A stretch of DNA of 55,183 nt, taken from positions 1 through 55,183 of the forward strand of contig CAJXPD010000027.1 of the NCBI GenBank assembly GCA_913057785.1, written 5' to 3'. The translations under genes and the position numbers were made by a program. The stretch is from an uncultured Lewinella sp. (lineage in GTDB: Bacteria > Bacteroidota > Bacteroidia > Chitinophagales > Saprospiraceae). The notes beneath the pieces are model-generated. The model made no database searches. It saw nothing but the letters and a program-made list of their open reading frames with translations, and had not been told where the DNA came from. Shown in pieces: positions 8,267 through 17,424 of this stretch (its first letter is position 1; each line of letters starts with the position of its first letter).

Positions 8267-10069
8267 CTATTTCCCAGCCGCCATCTGACTAGACCTCAAC
8301 TTCATAAAGTTGGGAAAGTACCCTGGGAAATAGGCAGATATAGGTGTATCAAATCGCTTGTGAATGGCGAACCTTACACTATAAGTCATGATATAAATCT
8401 CCGGCCGTTCGTCGTATATCATTTCCTGCAAGTCACCATACAGCTTATAACGTTCCTCCTGGTCTAATGTTTCTTGGATTTTGGTCATGAGTGCATCTGT
8501 GTCTGCGTTTCCAAAACCTGTTCGGTTATCACCTTGGGTATGGTAATTTTGTCTTGGCTCCCAGTTTGGAGCTAGGCTTCGACCTGCACCACTCAATTCG
8601 TAATCACCTGACCGTTGTCGAGTAACCAGTTCACGACCATTGGCTGCACTACCATCTAGCTCTATTTCAACCCCTGCTCGTCGAGCATTTTCCTGGATAA
8701 TCAATGCCGTTCTTTGAGCTGTGGCGCTAGAACTTGAAAAAGAGTAGGTCAATTTCATTTCCTCTCTTTTCCCGCCGATTTCTTTATCTACCGTTCCATC
8801 CTGATTAGTATCCGTCCAACCGGCCTCTGCTAACAAGGCCTTAGCTTTTTCGATATCATAGGCAGGAATTTCTAGGTCCTTATTGTAGAAAGGCTGAGAT
8901 GGATGTACGGGAGAAGCTAGTCTCTCTCCTATTCCGAAATAAACCTGTTCAATAATAGCATTCGCATCAATCGCATGCGATAGGGCCTGTCGAACTCGCT
9001 TGTCTGATAATTTCGGGTTATTCGTGTTCAGGGAAATGTAGGCAATGGCCAACATCGAGGGGGAGTAAAACTCATAGCAATCTGTTACAGTTGGGTCTTC
9101 CTTCATATCCATAAAAGTAGCGGGGTCTATGGAAGGAACCACATCAATTTCTCCCGCCTTCAAACCCTGAAAGGCAGTTGCAGCTTCCTTAATCGGTCTG
9201 AACACTAAACGGTCCGGAAAGGCTTCCAGGCTTCGATACTTCGAGGCTAGCGGATCACCCCACCAGTCTGCCTTTTTCTCCAGGACTAACTCCTGACCCG
9301 TTTCCCAACCAACAAATTTGTAGGGACCAGAGCCGCTGACAAACCCAACCTCTCTACCATATTTTGCCAGCTTAAACTCATCGGCAAATTTCTTGAGGCG
9401 ATCATCAGAAGCAACTAGTTGTTCCACTTTAGCAGCATCCGTAAATTCAGACACAGCGATATCAGTCAAGTATCCATTTGGATCATAAACACTGGCTGGC
9501 ATAACCGGGAAAGTACTGGAGGTTTTCTCTTCTCCACTAAAATATCGCTTGTCTGTCACGACAGTAAAACGCTTCGGGTTATCCTCATCAACTACTACAT
9601 CTTTTATCAAAGAGATATGCGGCCGAAGTCGTACCGCCGGAACCTCTGGATTAAGTACAGCCTTTAAGGTAAATGCATAATCATGACCGGTCACTGCACT
9701 TCCATCCTCCCAAACGGCTTCGTCCTGGATTTCGTAGGTATAGCTTGTCCCCCCGGCAAAGGGTCCTTCTTCGATTAGCGTAACGGCTGGGCGTTCCTTT
9801 GCCAATTGCGGAATAAACTCCAAGGTCTCAGGATCCAGCGTTAAGAGGAAAGAAAAGACTTGATAGTTCAGTTGGTTAGCATAACCCGAGGTAGTTAGCA
9901 CAGGGTTTAACATATCAGGTTCTGCTTCCAATCTCAAGACTACTTCATTGTTGGTTCGTTCGCAACTAGCTAAAGCAGCAGTATCGGCACCTTCCTTAGA
10001 ATCTGTTTTGCAGCTGGCCAATAGGCAGACAACCAGGCAGCTGATAAAAAGTACACGTACGTGATTCAT
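8267..10069 (-). CDS. Peptide-type ABC transporter substrate-binding lipoprotein (SBP family 5), second copy
   Basis: The N terminus is a lipoprotein signal (LVVCLLASC, lipid-modified Cys at residue 20). The mature part is an OppA/DppA-type family 5 binding protein: EPDMLNPVLTTSGYANQL near the start, YEIQDEAVWEDGSAVTGHDY, RVRQALSHAIDANAIIEQVYF in the middle, and AKALLAEAGWTDTNQDGTVD with an EF-hand-like acidic loop. It has 600 residues, a little over the usual 500-550. It is a tandem relative of the gene immediately upstream (33-base gap), with similar blocks throughout. It would capture peptides or similar ligands in the periplasm for the OppB/OppC-like permeases downstream. Confidence 0.9.
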   Translation of the reverse strand: MNHVRVLFISCLVVCLLASCKTDSKEGADTAALASCERTNNEVVLRLEAEPDMLNPVLTTSGYANQLNYQVFSFLLTLDPETLEFIPQLAKERPAVTLIEEGPFAGGTSYTYEIQDEAVWEDGSAVTGHDYAFTLKAVLNPEVPAVRLRPHISLIKDVVVDEDNPKRFTVVTDKRYFSGEEKTSSTFPVMPASVYDPNGYLTDIAVSEFTDAAKVEQLVASDDRLKKFADEFKLAKYGREVGFVSGSGPYKFVGWETGQELVLEKKADWWGDPLASKYRSLEAFPDRLVFRPIKEAATAFQGLKAGEIDVVPSIDPATFMDMKEDPTVTDCYEFYSPSMLAIAYISLNTNNPKLSDKRVRQALSHAIDANAIIEQVYFGIGERLASPVHPSQPFYNKDLEIPAYDIEKAKALLAEAGWTDTNQDGTVDKEIGGKREEMKLTYSFSSSSATAQRTALIIQENARRAGVEIELDGSAANGRELVTRQRSGDYELSGAGRSLAPNWEPRQNYHTQGDNRTGFGNADTDALMTKIQETLDQEERYKLYGDLQEMIYDERPEIYIMTYSVRFAIHKRFDTPISAYFPGYFPNFMKLRSSQMAAGK

Positions 10070-10102
10070 GGGTCAAATTTTAGGATAATGATTAATGGCT
10101 CC

Positions 10103-11929
10103 CTATTGCACTACCAAATCTTCCATCAACTGAAAGGCACCTAATCTAAAACCAGGTCGGATAGAGCTGGCTTGCGCTTCGAAGCGCCGGTGAAATGCCA
10201 ATCTTTCTAAAGGAGCGAATAAGAAAATTGCAGGTTGCTCGTCGTAAATTATCTCTTGTAACTCTAAAAATAGTTTTTTGCGCTCTTCTTGGTCGGTTGT
10301 AAGTCGTAATTCATCAATTAGCTGATCAACATGTGGATAGCTAAATCGCGTTCGATTCAAGCCTCTAGGATGATCGCTTTCGGTATGCCAGATCGCTTTA
10401 GGGTCTTCCTCTGGCTCATGTCCTGGCGAAAGAGCCCCTCCAAATAGATCAAAATTCCTATTGGCAAGATCTTGGACCATTACACTCCGGTCTACGGAAT
10501 TGATATTCACATTCACCCCTACCCGCTTGGCTTGTTCTTTGAAATACAAACTCATATTGGTTCCAAATGTACTTGCCTGATATTCCAGATAAGTGAGCGA
10601 AAAATCTACTCGTTCGCCATCTATCTCGCGATCCAAAATGCCGTCTCCATTGGCATCTTCCCAGCCAGCCTCCGTAAGGAGAGCTTTGGCTTTTTCAACA
10701 TCATATTTAATGGGATCTAAGCCTTTATGTGAAATAGGTTTCTTTGGATGAATTGGCCCTGTAATCGGCTCAGCATAACCATAGTACAAGGTATTGATCA
10801 CCTCATTCACATCTACCAAATGAGCTAAGGCTCGACGCGTTCGTTTGTCGGAAAGCAACGGTGACTGCGTGTTCATTCCGACGAAGTAAAACTGAAAAGT
10901 AGAAGGAGTATGCAAGGCATAAACATCCTGGATATTTTCATCTGCTTGCAATTCGGAAAAGGCCTTTGAATCCAATCTTCCCGCCACATCTAGCGCTTCA
11001 TCCTTGATGGCTGAAATAGTAGTATTTTGATCCCTCACCACTTGGAAAATGATCTTTTCAGGGAAGGCACTTAAACTAGGAAAAGCCTCTTCCTTTCCCT
11101 TCCCCCACCAATTTTCTTTCAATACCAACTCTGCACCTTGTCCCGTTTCAAAAGAAACCAATTTATACGGACCAGGGCCTGACACGCCCTCTGGCTCCAG
11201 GTTGTGTAGAGGAGACGTGAATGCATCAGCAAAAGTTTTTAGGTTTTCGTTGCTTTCCGCCAATTGCTGTGCCTTTTCTACGTTCGTAAGGTCTGCCAGA
11301 GGAATATCCGCCATCAAGTCATTAGGGTCATAAACGTAAGCCGGCATGACGGGTAAACTACTCAAGCCTAATTCTTGCAACATATAGGGCTTCTGCGTAG
11401 TAATCGTAAACGTCTTAGGATTAGCTTTATCAACCTCTACACTCGCAATAAAATCAAAGTAGGAACGCAAGTGTGCTGCCGGTACTAGTGGGTTAAATAA
11501 GGCTTTAAGCGTAAAAGCCATATCCTCTCCGGTTACTGGTGTACCGTTGTCCCAACGGGCTTCTTCATGCAAGGTGAAGGTGTAAGCCAGATTTCCTGAA
11601 TATGGTCCAGTCTCAATTTCACTAACTACTGGTTTAGCCACTGCCAATTGAGGGACTGGTTCCAAAGTTTGTGGATCATATGTCATGAGATATGGAAACA
11701 TATACTCGAATACCATACGACTTTGGGCATCCGTATATAAGATAGGATTGAAGGTTCTAGGGTCTATTGGCATTCTGACCCTTACCACATTGTCTTTTTG
11801 CTTGAATTTCGAGATATCTACGACTGTCTCTTGCTCACCTTGGGGCGCCTCAGAACGGCACATAGATAAACTTAGCGAGAGTATCAGCAGGAGTGACATG
11901 CTGAAATGCTGTGTTACTTGATATTTCAT
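10103..11929 (-). CDS. Peptide-type ABC transporter substrate-binding lipoprotein (SBP family 5), first copy
   Basis: First gene of the minus-strand uptake operon, 608 residues. The signal ends in LSLSMC, a lipobox with Cys at residue 24. Family 5 blocks are clear: IDPRTFNPILYTDAQSRM, LHEEARWDNGTPVTGEDMAF, RTRRALAHLVDVNEVINTLY, and AKALLTEAGWEDANGDGILD with an acidic D-x-N-x-D-G loop. It aligns along its length with the next gene, indicating tandem duplication with later divergence, perhaps to broaden ligand range. A promoter-like element lies just upstream and would place the transcription start only a few bases before the ATG. Confidence 0.9.
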   Translation of the reverse strand: MKYQVTQHFSMSLLLILSLSLSMCRSEAPQGEQETVVDISKFKQKDNVVRVRMPIDPRTFNPILYTDAQSRMVFEYMFPYLMTYDPQTLEPVPQLAVAKPVVSEIETGPYSGNLAYTFTLHEEARWDNGTPVTGEDMAFTLKALFNPLVPAAHLRSYFDFIASVEVDKANPKTFTITTQKPYMLQELGLSSLPVMPAYVYDPNDLMADIPLADLTNVEKAQQLAESNENLKTFADAFTSPLHNLEPEGVSGPGPYKLVSFETGQGAELVLKENWWGKGKEEAFPSLSAFPEKIIFQVVRDQNTTISAIKDEALDVAGRLDSKAFSELQADENIQDVYALHTPSTFQFYFVGMNTQSPLLSDKRTRRALAHLVDVNEVINTLYYGYAEPITGPIHPKKPISHKGLDPIKYDVEKAKALLTEAGWEDANGDGILDREIDGERVDFSLTYLEYQASTFGTNMSLYFKEQAKRVGVNVNINSVDRSVMVQDLANRNFDLFGGALSPGHEPEEDPKAIWHTESDHPRGLNRTRFSYPHVDQLIDELRLTTDQEERKKLFLELQEIIYDEQPAIFLFAPLERLAFHRRFEAQASSIRPGFRLGAFQLMEDLVVQ

Positions 11930-11942
11930 ACTGGAGGGCTTT

Positions 11943-11973
11943 TAAAAATAGCTTGCCGACAATTTACATCAAG
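11943..11973 (-). promoter_or_regulatory. Predicted Bacteroidota promoter for the peptide-uptake operon
   Basis: Read on the minus strand, CTTG (11973-11970), 19 bases, then TATTTTTA (11950-11943) fits the (T/C)TTG-N19/20-TAnnTTT(G/A) pattern seen elsewhere in this window. The predicted start of transcription is about 5-10 bases before the ATG at 11929, so the leader would be very short. Confidence 0.5.
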
Positions 11974-12377
11974 AGGAGGACCATCCATCTACCGAAAAAC
12001 TGTTCCACGGATTCTTGATCTCTTGGACTTGAAATCGCGTAAATAATGCTCAAGTCCTAATATATTCTTTGGTACAGGTGGTTAAAATATGTTATGAACT
12101 AATTTGAACTTCTTGGCTTCGCAGATAGCTAATAGGTTTTGATCAGTTCTATGTCTGAGAGCCATATTTAACTTTTAAGAACGATCAAAATTAAGTCATT
12201 TGACAAGGAATCAAAAAAATTATGCTGCTACAAGTTACAAACCCTAATCCATATGCCATCTGGCTAATCCTTCTCTCATGTCCTAGTATATCGATAGGAT
12301 AGGTAATCGAACTATCGCAATCGATTAATCTCCTGCGCCTTACAGGTAATCTTTAATACTATATTGCTTTGACAGCA

Positions 12378-12409
12378 CTTGACCTCAAACAAAATAATCC
12401 CTAACTTTA
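12378..12409 (+). promoter_or_regulatory. Predicted promoter for the DksA-like gene
   Basis: CTTG at 12378-12381, 20 bases, then TAACTTTA at 12402-12409 matches the Bacteroidota -33/-7 pattern. Transcription would begin near 12416, leaving a leader of about 60 bases. Confidence 0.55.
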
Positions 12410-12479
12410 GTAAAGCGAACAAGCCTTACCTGAGTAGATATCACACGTAAATTAGCATTTTAAACCAAATTATTCTGTT

Positions 12480-13061
12480 ATGGCATCTAATAACACCTTA
12501 CGGTATTCAGATCGGGAATTGGCGACCTTCAAAGAAATCATCGATGCCAAATTATCCAAAGCCAAGGCACAACTGTTGCAATTACAGTCGCAGATCATTG
12601 AGGCTACCCAAAATTCCAGCGATGCTCATGGAGCTGACTGGATGGACGATAGCAGCATGAACGCGGAGCTAGACATGCTGAATACGATGGCAATCCGGCA
12701 AAGAAAATACAAGAAAGAGCTGGAAAATGCCCTCGTTAGAATTCGCAATAAGGTCTACGGTATTTGCATGATCACAGGCAATCTAATCGATAAGAGACGA
12801 TTGATGGCCGTTCCCACCACCACCAAAAGCGTAGCGGCCAAGAATGCGATGAGCAGTGGCCGGAGCGCTAAAGCTTCAAGGTTTTCCAGCCGTAGAAAAG
12901 GCAGACAAATTATTTCAAAATTCAAATCGGGGAGGAGTAAGAAGGCAAAATCTGCCACGTCCACGAACTCCGACGAAAGTCTACTTTCAAATCTTTCGCC
13001 GCTGCCTTCAGTAGAAGACATTCCTATGGATCAACGACCTAAGATGGGCGATATAGAGTAA
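12480..13061 (+). CDS. DksA/TraR-like protein with long basic C-terminal tail
   Basis: Residues 7 to about 115 match the Bacteroidota DksA/TraR relatives: RYSDRELATFKEIIDAKLSK begins a coiled-coil hairpin, followed by RKYKKELENALVRIRNKVYG and GICMITGNLIDKRRLMAVPT. As in many of these relatives, the four-Cys zinc finger of classical DksA is reduced to one Cys. DksA-type proteins bind the RNA polymerase secondary channel. After residue 115 comes an unusual tail of about 75 residues rich in Arg, Lys and Ser (GRSAKASRFSSRRKGRQ, then FKSGRSKKAKSATS), ending acidic (PSVEDIPMDQRPKMGDIE). Usual relatives are about 120-130 residues. The tail suggests nucleic-acid contact. The gene is monocistronic and convergent with the TPR gene 16 bases away. 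Confidence 0.82.
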   Translation: MASNNTLRYSDRELATFKEIIDAKLSKAKAQLLQLQSQIIEATQNSSDAHGADWMDDSSMNAELDMLNTMAIRQRKYKKELENALVRIRNKVYGICMITGNLIDKRRLMAVPTTTKSVAAKNAMSSGRSAKASRFSSRRKGRQIISKFKSGRSKKAKSATSTNSDESLLSNLSPLPSVEDIPMDQRPKMGDIE

Positions 13062-13077
13062 TCCAATTCTGTATCGA

Positions 13078-14571
13078 CTATTTCGAACTTTTGACTCGGG
13101 CTAGACCAGATTTTGCTTGCTGGTGTAGCCCGGTTTTGTATTCGTCTGGATTGATCGACAAGCAGCGTTTGAAATAGGTCCGCGCCTGCTCCTTTTCTCC
13201 AAGTTGCTCATGGATCAGTCCGATCTGTAAAGCGGCATTACAGGCAAAGAAATAGGACTCCTTAACGCCATGTGTAATGGTCTCTTCATAGGCATCAATG
13301 GCTTCTTGCCAACGTTCCAAACCATGCAAAATGCGTCCTAGGCGATAGGTATACTCCAATTGATCCCGCTTCTGCGTAAATGCAGTTCTATCTTGTGTAC
13401 GCATTAAATCGTGAGCACGCCGGAAGTAGGCTCCATCGAACAGCAGGCGAGCCTTGACCAATACTTCACTTGGTCGATGAGTTGACTTGGCCTCTTTAAA
13501 TGCATTTTTGTCACCACCGGCAATAGCCTCGCCATTATTGAGACACGCCTTCATATAGGCGGTGTATTTCGAACTTTTCCCATTGATCAAGGATTGCCAA
13601 GCCAGTTTCTGGTAAGCCTCTTTCACGTAGTAGGGCGTCTTATTCCGAGCTAAAAACCGCTGGAAATAGGGTGCAGCATCGCTGTCTAATCGCCTCAATT
13701 TGGCTAAGCCAAGCATATAATCTAGGTAGGGAAAATCCAAACGATTTTCATCCTTCTGAAAGTTGTTAAGAATTTGAATGGCCTGGTCGTTATGTCCACT
13801 GCGCATGGCAATATTACTCATGATGAAGCAGTGCAAAGGATTGGTCCTAGGCGACAAGCCTGAGGTTCGAATCACCTTCCATGCCGCTTTTTCATCCTTC
13901 GCCAAATGCATGAGTAAATAGGCGTACATACTTCTTGCTTCCTCACGAAACAAGAAATTATTTCGATCACCATAAGCTACTACTTCTTCTAGTTCTTTGC
14001 GTCCCTGCCGAATCGTTCCATTCAAGCTAGTCAGCAACTTAACTCCCCATTGATAATTGTCTGGTATCGTGCCCACCATGGCATGTAGGATACCCAAATC
14101 TTTAAGATTGGGAATAAACTCTGGGAAACGCTTTCGGTTTTTCTCTAACAATCGATTGGCCCGATTGATATCCATGAAGCCATTTAATTGCTCCCCAAAA
14201 CGGAGTCGTATCAAGGCCCATTGCAAATAGATCTCGGCTTGGACATAGAGAAAGTAGGGAGAATCCTTATCTCCAGCACTAACCCTTTCAATGCGCTGGG
14301 CTCGTCTTGGCTTTAGTCTATCAAAACTCTTTTGATCACCGTTGACGTAGAGGTAGAAAAAGTCTAGGTAGTTCTCTAGATGGTGTACGATTAAATTATC
14401 TGGTGATTTAAATTTCAGAGAAGCAATCCCTTCGTAGGCTTTAGAAAACTGTAGGCTGGTAATAGCTTTGTAGACGGTTTCGCACTGCGCATTATATTCG
14501 AAATAGCCTTGGGCAGGCAGAATATAGGGCAGGCAGAAGAGATAGAGCAGAAGTAGTCTTCGGTTAATCAT
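13078..14571 (-). CDS. Secreted tetratricopeptide-repeat protein
   Basis: I take the ATG at 14571 (MINRRLLLLYLFCLPYILPA) because it places a clean signal peptide at the N terminus; a start 21 bases earlier is also open. The mature protein is helical throughout. TPR-like pairs are clearest at the C terminus: LEYTYRLGRILHGLERWQEA then IDAYEETI, and ACNAALQIGLIHEQLGEKEQ then ARTYFKRCLSINPDEYKTG. Such proteins generally scaffold envelope assemblies; no partner is apparent. It is followed downstream by the convergent DksA-like gene, and the zinc-ribbon gene upstream is separated by a hairpin, so it is probably transcribed alone. Confidence 0.8.
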   Translation of the reverse strand: MINRRLLLLYLFCLPYILPAQGYFEYNAQCETVYKAITSLQFSKAYEGIASLKFKSPDNLIVHHLENYLDFFYLYVNGDQKSFDRLKPRRAQRIERVSAGDKDSPYFLYVQAEIYLQWALIRLRFGEQLNGFMDINRANRLLEKNRKRFPEFIPNLKDLGILHAMVGTIPDNYQWGVKLLTSLNGTIRQGRKELEEVVAYGDRNNFLFREEARSMYAYLLMHLAKDEKAAWKVIRTSGLSPRTNPLHCFIMSNIAMRSGHNDQAIQILNNFQKDENRLDFPYLDYMLGLAKLRRLDSDAAPYFQRFLARNKTPYYVKEAYQKLAWQSLINGKSSKYTAYMKACLNNGEAIAGGDKNAFKEAKSTHRPSEVLVKARLLFDGAYFRRAHDLMRTQDRTAFTQKRDQLEYTYRLGRILHGLERWQEAIDAYEETITHGVKESYFFACNAALQIGLIHEQLGEKEQARTYFKRCLSINPDEYKTGLHQQAKSGLARVKSSK

Positions 14572-14606
14572 GGGATGTTTTAAGAAGGACAAGTTGTCAA
14601 AGACAG

Positions 14607-14640
14607 CAAGAGGTTGACGATAGCAATCATCAACCTCTTG
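14607..14640 (-). terminator. 11-bp hairpin after the nif3/zinc-ribbon genes
   Basis: CAAGAGGTTGA (14607-14617) and TCAACCTCTTG (14630-14640) are exact reverse complements with a 12-base loop, 23 bases after the zinc-ribbon stop on the minus strand. The position fits a terminator, although the trailing bases (CTGTCTTTG) are only moderately U-rich. Confidence 0.55.
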
Positions 14641-14663
14641 TTAGTTGCTATATCGAAGTACGA

Positions 14664-15425
14664 TTATTCGGTAGTAGTAGGTTCGCCTTTCACTTCTGCT
14701 ACGATCTGCTGGTCTACAAGAATTCGACCACAATGCTCACAGGCGATAATTTTCTTACGTTGTCCGATTTCCAATTGCAACTGCGGTGGAATCTTGTTGA
14801 AACATCCGCCACAAGAATTACGCTCTACAGATACTACAGATAGACCATTACGGTAAGAAGTACGAATCTTATCATAAGCCTTGATCAAACGATCTTCGAT
14901 CGTTTTTCTAGCCTTATCCGATTCCTTCTTCAACTTATCTTCTTCTTTCTCTGTTTTTTCGATAATCTTTTCCAGCTCCACCTTCTTCACCTCTAAGTCC
15001 TTCCGCTTTCCGTCGATACGCTCATTGGTGGCACCTAGCGTCTCCTGCTTCTTCTCAAGTTCCACGCGTGATTGGCGCATCTTCTTTTCAGCCAGTTGGA
15101 TATCCAACCGCTGCATTTCTATTTCTTTGGTAAGTGCGTCGTATTCTCTATTGTTCTTCACGTTATCCATCTGCGTCTGGTAACGTTCGATAAGCGCTTC
15201 TGCCTCCTTAACGTTGGCAGTATGCCGGCTCATCTCTCCTTCTAGTTCTTGGATTTGCCCTTCCAGGCGTCCGATTCTGGTCTCCAAACCGGCAATATCG
15301 TCCTCTAAATCACTCACTTCCATAGGAAGCTCACCCTTCATAATTTGGATTTCATCGATTTTGGAGTCTATTACTTGAAGTTCGAATAAGTTCTTAAGCT
15401 TTTCAGCAATTGTCAATTCCGCCAT
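14664..15425 (-). CDS. Coiled-coil protein with C4-type zinc ribbon
   Basis: Residues of about 10-185 form a long coiled coil with dense Glu/Lys heptads (LEDDIAGLETRIGRLEGQIQ and similar). The C terminus carries two Cys pairs, SCGGCFNK and ACEHCGRI, about 30 residues apart, a C4 zinc ribbon of the zf-RING_7/CT398 family. At 253 residues the size is normal for this family. The gene lies 41 bases downstream of the Nif3-like gene on the same strand; this pairing recurs in Bacteroidota, suggesting a shared process. Function is not established; a nucleic-acid- or protein-binding adaptor role is inferred from the ribbon. Confidence 0.88.
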   Translation of the reverse strand: MAELTIAEKLKNLFELQVIDSKIDEIQIMKGELPMEVSDLEDDIAGLETRIGRLEGQIQELEGEMSRHTANVKEAEALIERYQTQMDNVKNNREYDALTKEIEMQRLDIQLAEKKMRQSRVELEKKQETLGATNERIDGKRKDLEVKKVELEKIIEKTEKEEDKLKKESDKARKTIEDRLIKAYDKIRTSYRNGLSVVSVERNSCGGCFNKIPPQLQLEIGQRKKIIACEHCGRILVDQQIVAEVKGEPTTTE

Positions 15426-15466
15426 TTACGTTTATTTTAAAGCTTTTGTTTGGATGATTTGATCGA

Positions 15467-16456
15467 TCAACACCAATAATGGATCGGATTAGTGCGCACG
15501 CTTGTGCAACGAACCGCAAAATTACTAAATTTATCTGATATTATCTCGGCTAGCAAATCAATTGTAAATTGCTCACTTTCAAAGTGTCCGATATCAGCAA
15601 TGATTATGTTTTGATCGGCATCAAAAAACTCATGATACTTGTAATCTGCCGTAATAAAGATATCTGCTTTTTTGCGAATGGCTTGCTTTAATAAAAAGCC
15701 GCCTGCTCCTCCGCAAAGGGCGACATTTTGTATCGATTTGCCACTTAGTGCTGTGTATCTTATACAGTCAAGCTGCATGGCCTGTTTCAGATGTGTCAGG
15801 AAACTTTCCTCTGACATGGGTTCTGGCAAGCTACCAAACAAGCCTGATCCCACATTAGTCGCTTTATTCTCAATATCAGTGATTGAGCTATGTGCCTCGG
15901 CTGCTTCCAAAATCCGCACCACCTTGGATTGTATGCCTTTTTCAAACTGCCCCTCCAAACGATGGCCTTGCTGATGTAGCGCAATCACCCCAGCCGCCTT
16001 CAACTCATCGTATAACTGTAAGGTACGATCATCAAAGGTGTAAGCGATGAAGCCCTTAAGCACAGCTTTTGGCGCTAAAATCTGAGTATTTTCCAAGCCT
16101 ATCTTCTCTCCGATCTTTGCATTGACCCCCTTATAGTAAACATTATCAAGGTTGGTATGGATCGCGTAAATAGCAATGTTATGCTGGATCGCCTTAATGA
16201 TGACCCGCTCCACGTAGTTTTTCCCCGTAATCTTCTTTAATCCCCGGAAAACAATCGGATGATGTGCCACCACCAGATTACAATTTTGGGCAATCGCCTC
16301 CTCTATCACCGCTTCTGTCGAATCCAGGCAGGTCAACACCCCAGTCACCGCTGCTTCTTTATCACCGACAATGAGTCCCGCATTGTCATAACTTTCTTGG
16401 TAGGTTGGGGGTGCAATACTTTCCAAGTGTTGAAGGATCTCCTTAATCTTCGTCAT
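15467..16456 (-). CDS. Nif3-like dinuclear metal-centre protein
   Basis: The start MTKIKEILQHLESIAPPTYQ, the metal-ligand motif NLVVAHHPIVFRG (His65-His66), AIHTNLDNV in the middle and the C-terminal IADIGHFESEQF are the conserved features of the Nif3/YbgI/YqfO family, which form hexameric toroids with a two-metal site and are often linked to GTP cyclohydrolase I type 2 annotation. Relatives in this phylum usually have about 365 residues because of a PII-like inserted domain; here (329 residues) the insert from about 135 to 205 is shortened. Physiological substrate is uncertain. It is co-directional with the zinc-ribbon gene and likely co-transcribed. Confidence 0.9.
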   Translation of the reverse strand: MTKIKEILQHLESIAPPTYQESYDNAGLIVGDKEAAVTGVLTCLDSTEAVIEEAIAQNCNLVVAHHPIVFRGLKKITGKNYVERVIIKAIQHNIAIYAIHTNLDNVYYKGVNAKIGEKIGLENTQILAPKAVLKGFIAYTFDDRTLQLYDELKAAGVIALHQQGHRLEGQFEKGIQSKVVRILEAAEAHSSITDIENKATNVGSGLFGSLPEPMSEESFLTHLKQAMQLDCIRYTALSGKSIQNVALCGGAGGFLLKQAIRKKADIFITADYKYHEFFDADQNIIIADIGHFESEQFTIDLLAEIISDKFSNFAVRCTSVRTNPIHYWC

Positions 16457-16513
16457 AGGTTTCTTATACTGTAGTTAGTGTTTGGTAATTCGTTTCTGTA
16501 GAGTAGTTTATTT

Positions 16514-17239
16514 CTATTGTAGTTGATCAATTTCTTCCGAAAGCAAGTTTATTAAATCTTCTACATCTCTTTCTGCTTGATGATACAAACCTAAAATATA
16601 ACTATCATTCCGATGTGCCCATTGTAAAATGGGGCTAATTTGCTCATCAGCCAGCAGTAAAGTGGTATCCACTATCTGATACCTCCGCTCTTGGTACCTC
16701 ATGTGCTTTAACAACAAAGGCTTAATATATTCTCGGTGATGGTTGATATGCCGCTGCTCATTGTTCACGATCCATTCCTGCGTAATATCGTAATAGGTTA
16801 GCAGATCTAAACGTAGGGAATCATTAGAAATTATTTCCAGCCCCCTAGATTTTAGCATCTCATAGGGTGCAGTATTCGTAATGAAGGTAGTCGTACCGAT
16901 AAAAAAGGGCAACACTATTTCCAGAGAATCCAGCTTGGTCGCCTTGGCTTCCCATTTGTCAATAACCCATTGGTAGGCCCTTACGCGCCCACCATGCCCG
17001 ACAATGTTCACCTTAATATCTTGTAAATCCTTCTCCAAACCATCCTTCAGCTCTTTCAAGGTTTCCATTTCCACCACCTTCGCCGCCCTTCTTTCATTCC
17101 AATTGCTAAACGAAATCGCCAAGCTAATGCCAATAAAGATCAAGAACACCTCGCCCAACGCATAGGTCCAATTCACCTTCTTCAAGGTGTTGTTCCACAC
17201 CTGCCGAACTCTGGCTCCAACTTTTCTTTTTTCTGACAT
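16514..17239 (-). CDS. DUF6090-like membrane-anchored protein
   Basis: The N terminus contains NWTYALGEVFLIFIGISLAI and SFSNWNERR, the signature of a Bacteroidota family (DUF6090) with one N-terminal membrane helix followed by a soluble alpha-helical domain. The rest (241 residues) includes MLKSRGLEIISNDSLRLDLL and YYDITQEW, also typical. The orientation would place most of the protein outside the inner membrane. Function is unknown. It is upstream of the Nif3-like gene with a 57-base gap and may share its transcript. Confidence 0.78.
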   Translation of the reverse strand: MSEKRKVGARVRQVWNNTLKKVNWTYALGEVFLIFIGISLAISFSNWNERRAAKVVEMETLKELKDGLEKDLQDIKVNIVGHGGRVRAYQWVIDKWEAKATKLDSLEIVLPFFIGTTTFITNTAPYEMLKSRGLEIISNDSLRLDLLTYYDITQEWIVNNEQRHINHHREYIKPLLLKHMRYQERRYQIVDTTLLLADEQISPILQWAHRNDSYILGLYHQAERDVEDLINLLSEEIDQLQ

Positions 17240-17345
17240 AACTAGCAGCTTATCGCGATGCTAAAGAAAAGAAACTTTTTCCAAAAAAGCCCTTTTCATT
17301 CCCTACCATATCGCCCACCCGCCAAAATTTTAGCTCCGCCTTTTT

Positions 17346-17377
17346 TTTGCAAGTTGGAACAAATTCCGTTAACTTTG
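17346..17377 (+). promoter_or_regulatory. Predicted promoter for tRNA-Met
   Basis: TTTG at 17346-17349, a 20-base spacer and TAACTTTG at 17370-17377 are an exact match to the Bacteroidota -33/-7 consensus. Transcription would start near 17384, about 40 bases upstream of the mature tRNA 5' end. Confidence 0.75.
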
Positions 17378-17424
17378 CGTTCTTGAAATCAGGGTATCAG
17401 AAGCGATGCCTGAATTGATGAAAT

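Larger units (their letters stand above)
11930..12479. other. 550-base divergent intergenic region
   Basis: This AT-rich spacer separates the minus-strand uptake operon from the plus-strand DksA-like gene. Predicted promoters sit at either end (11943-11973 and 12378-12409). I see no convincing open reading frame, RNA gene or riboswitch; the only other structure is a weak 6-bp inverted repeat (TAATCG at 12304, CGATTA at 12322). It is the longest gene-free stretch in the window. Confidence 0.6.
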
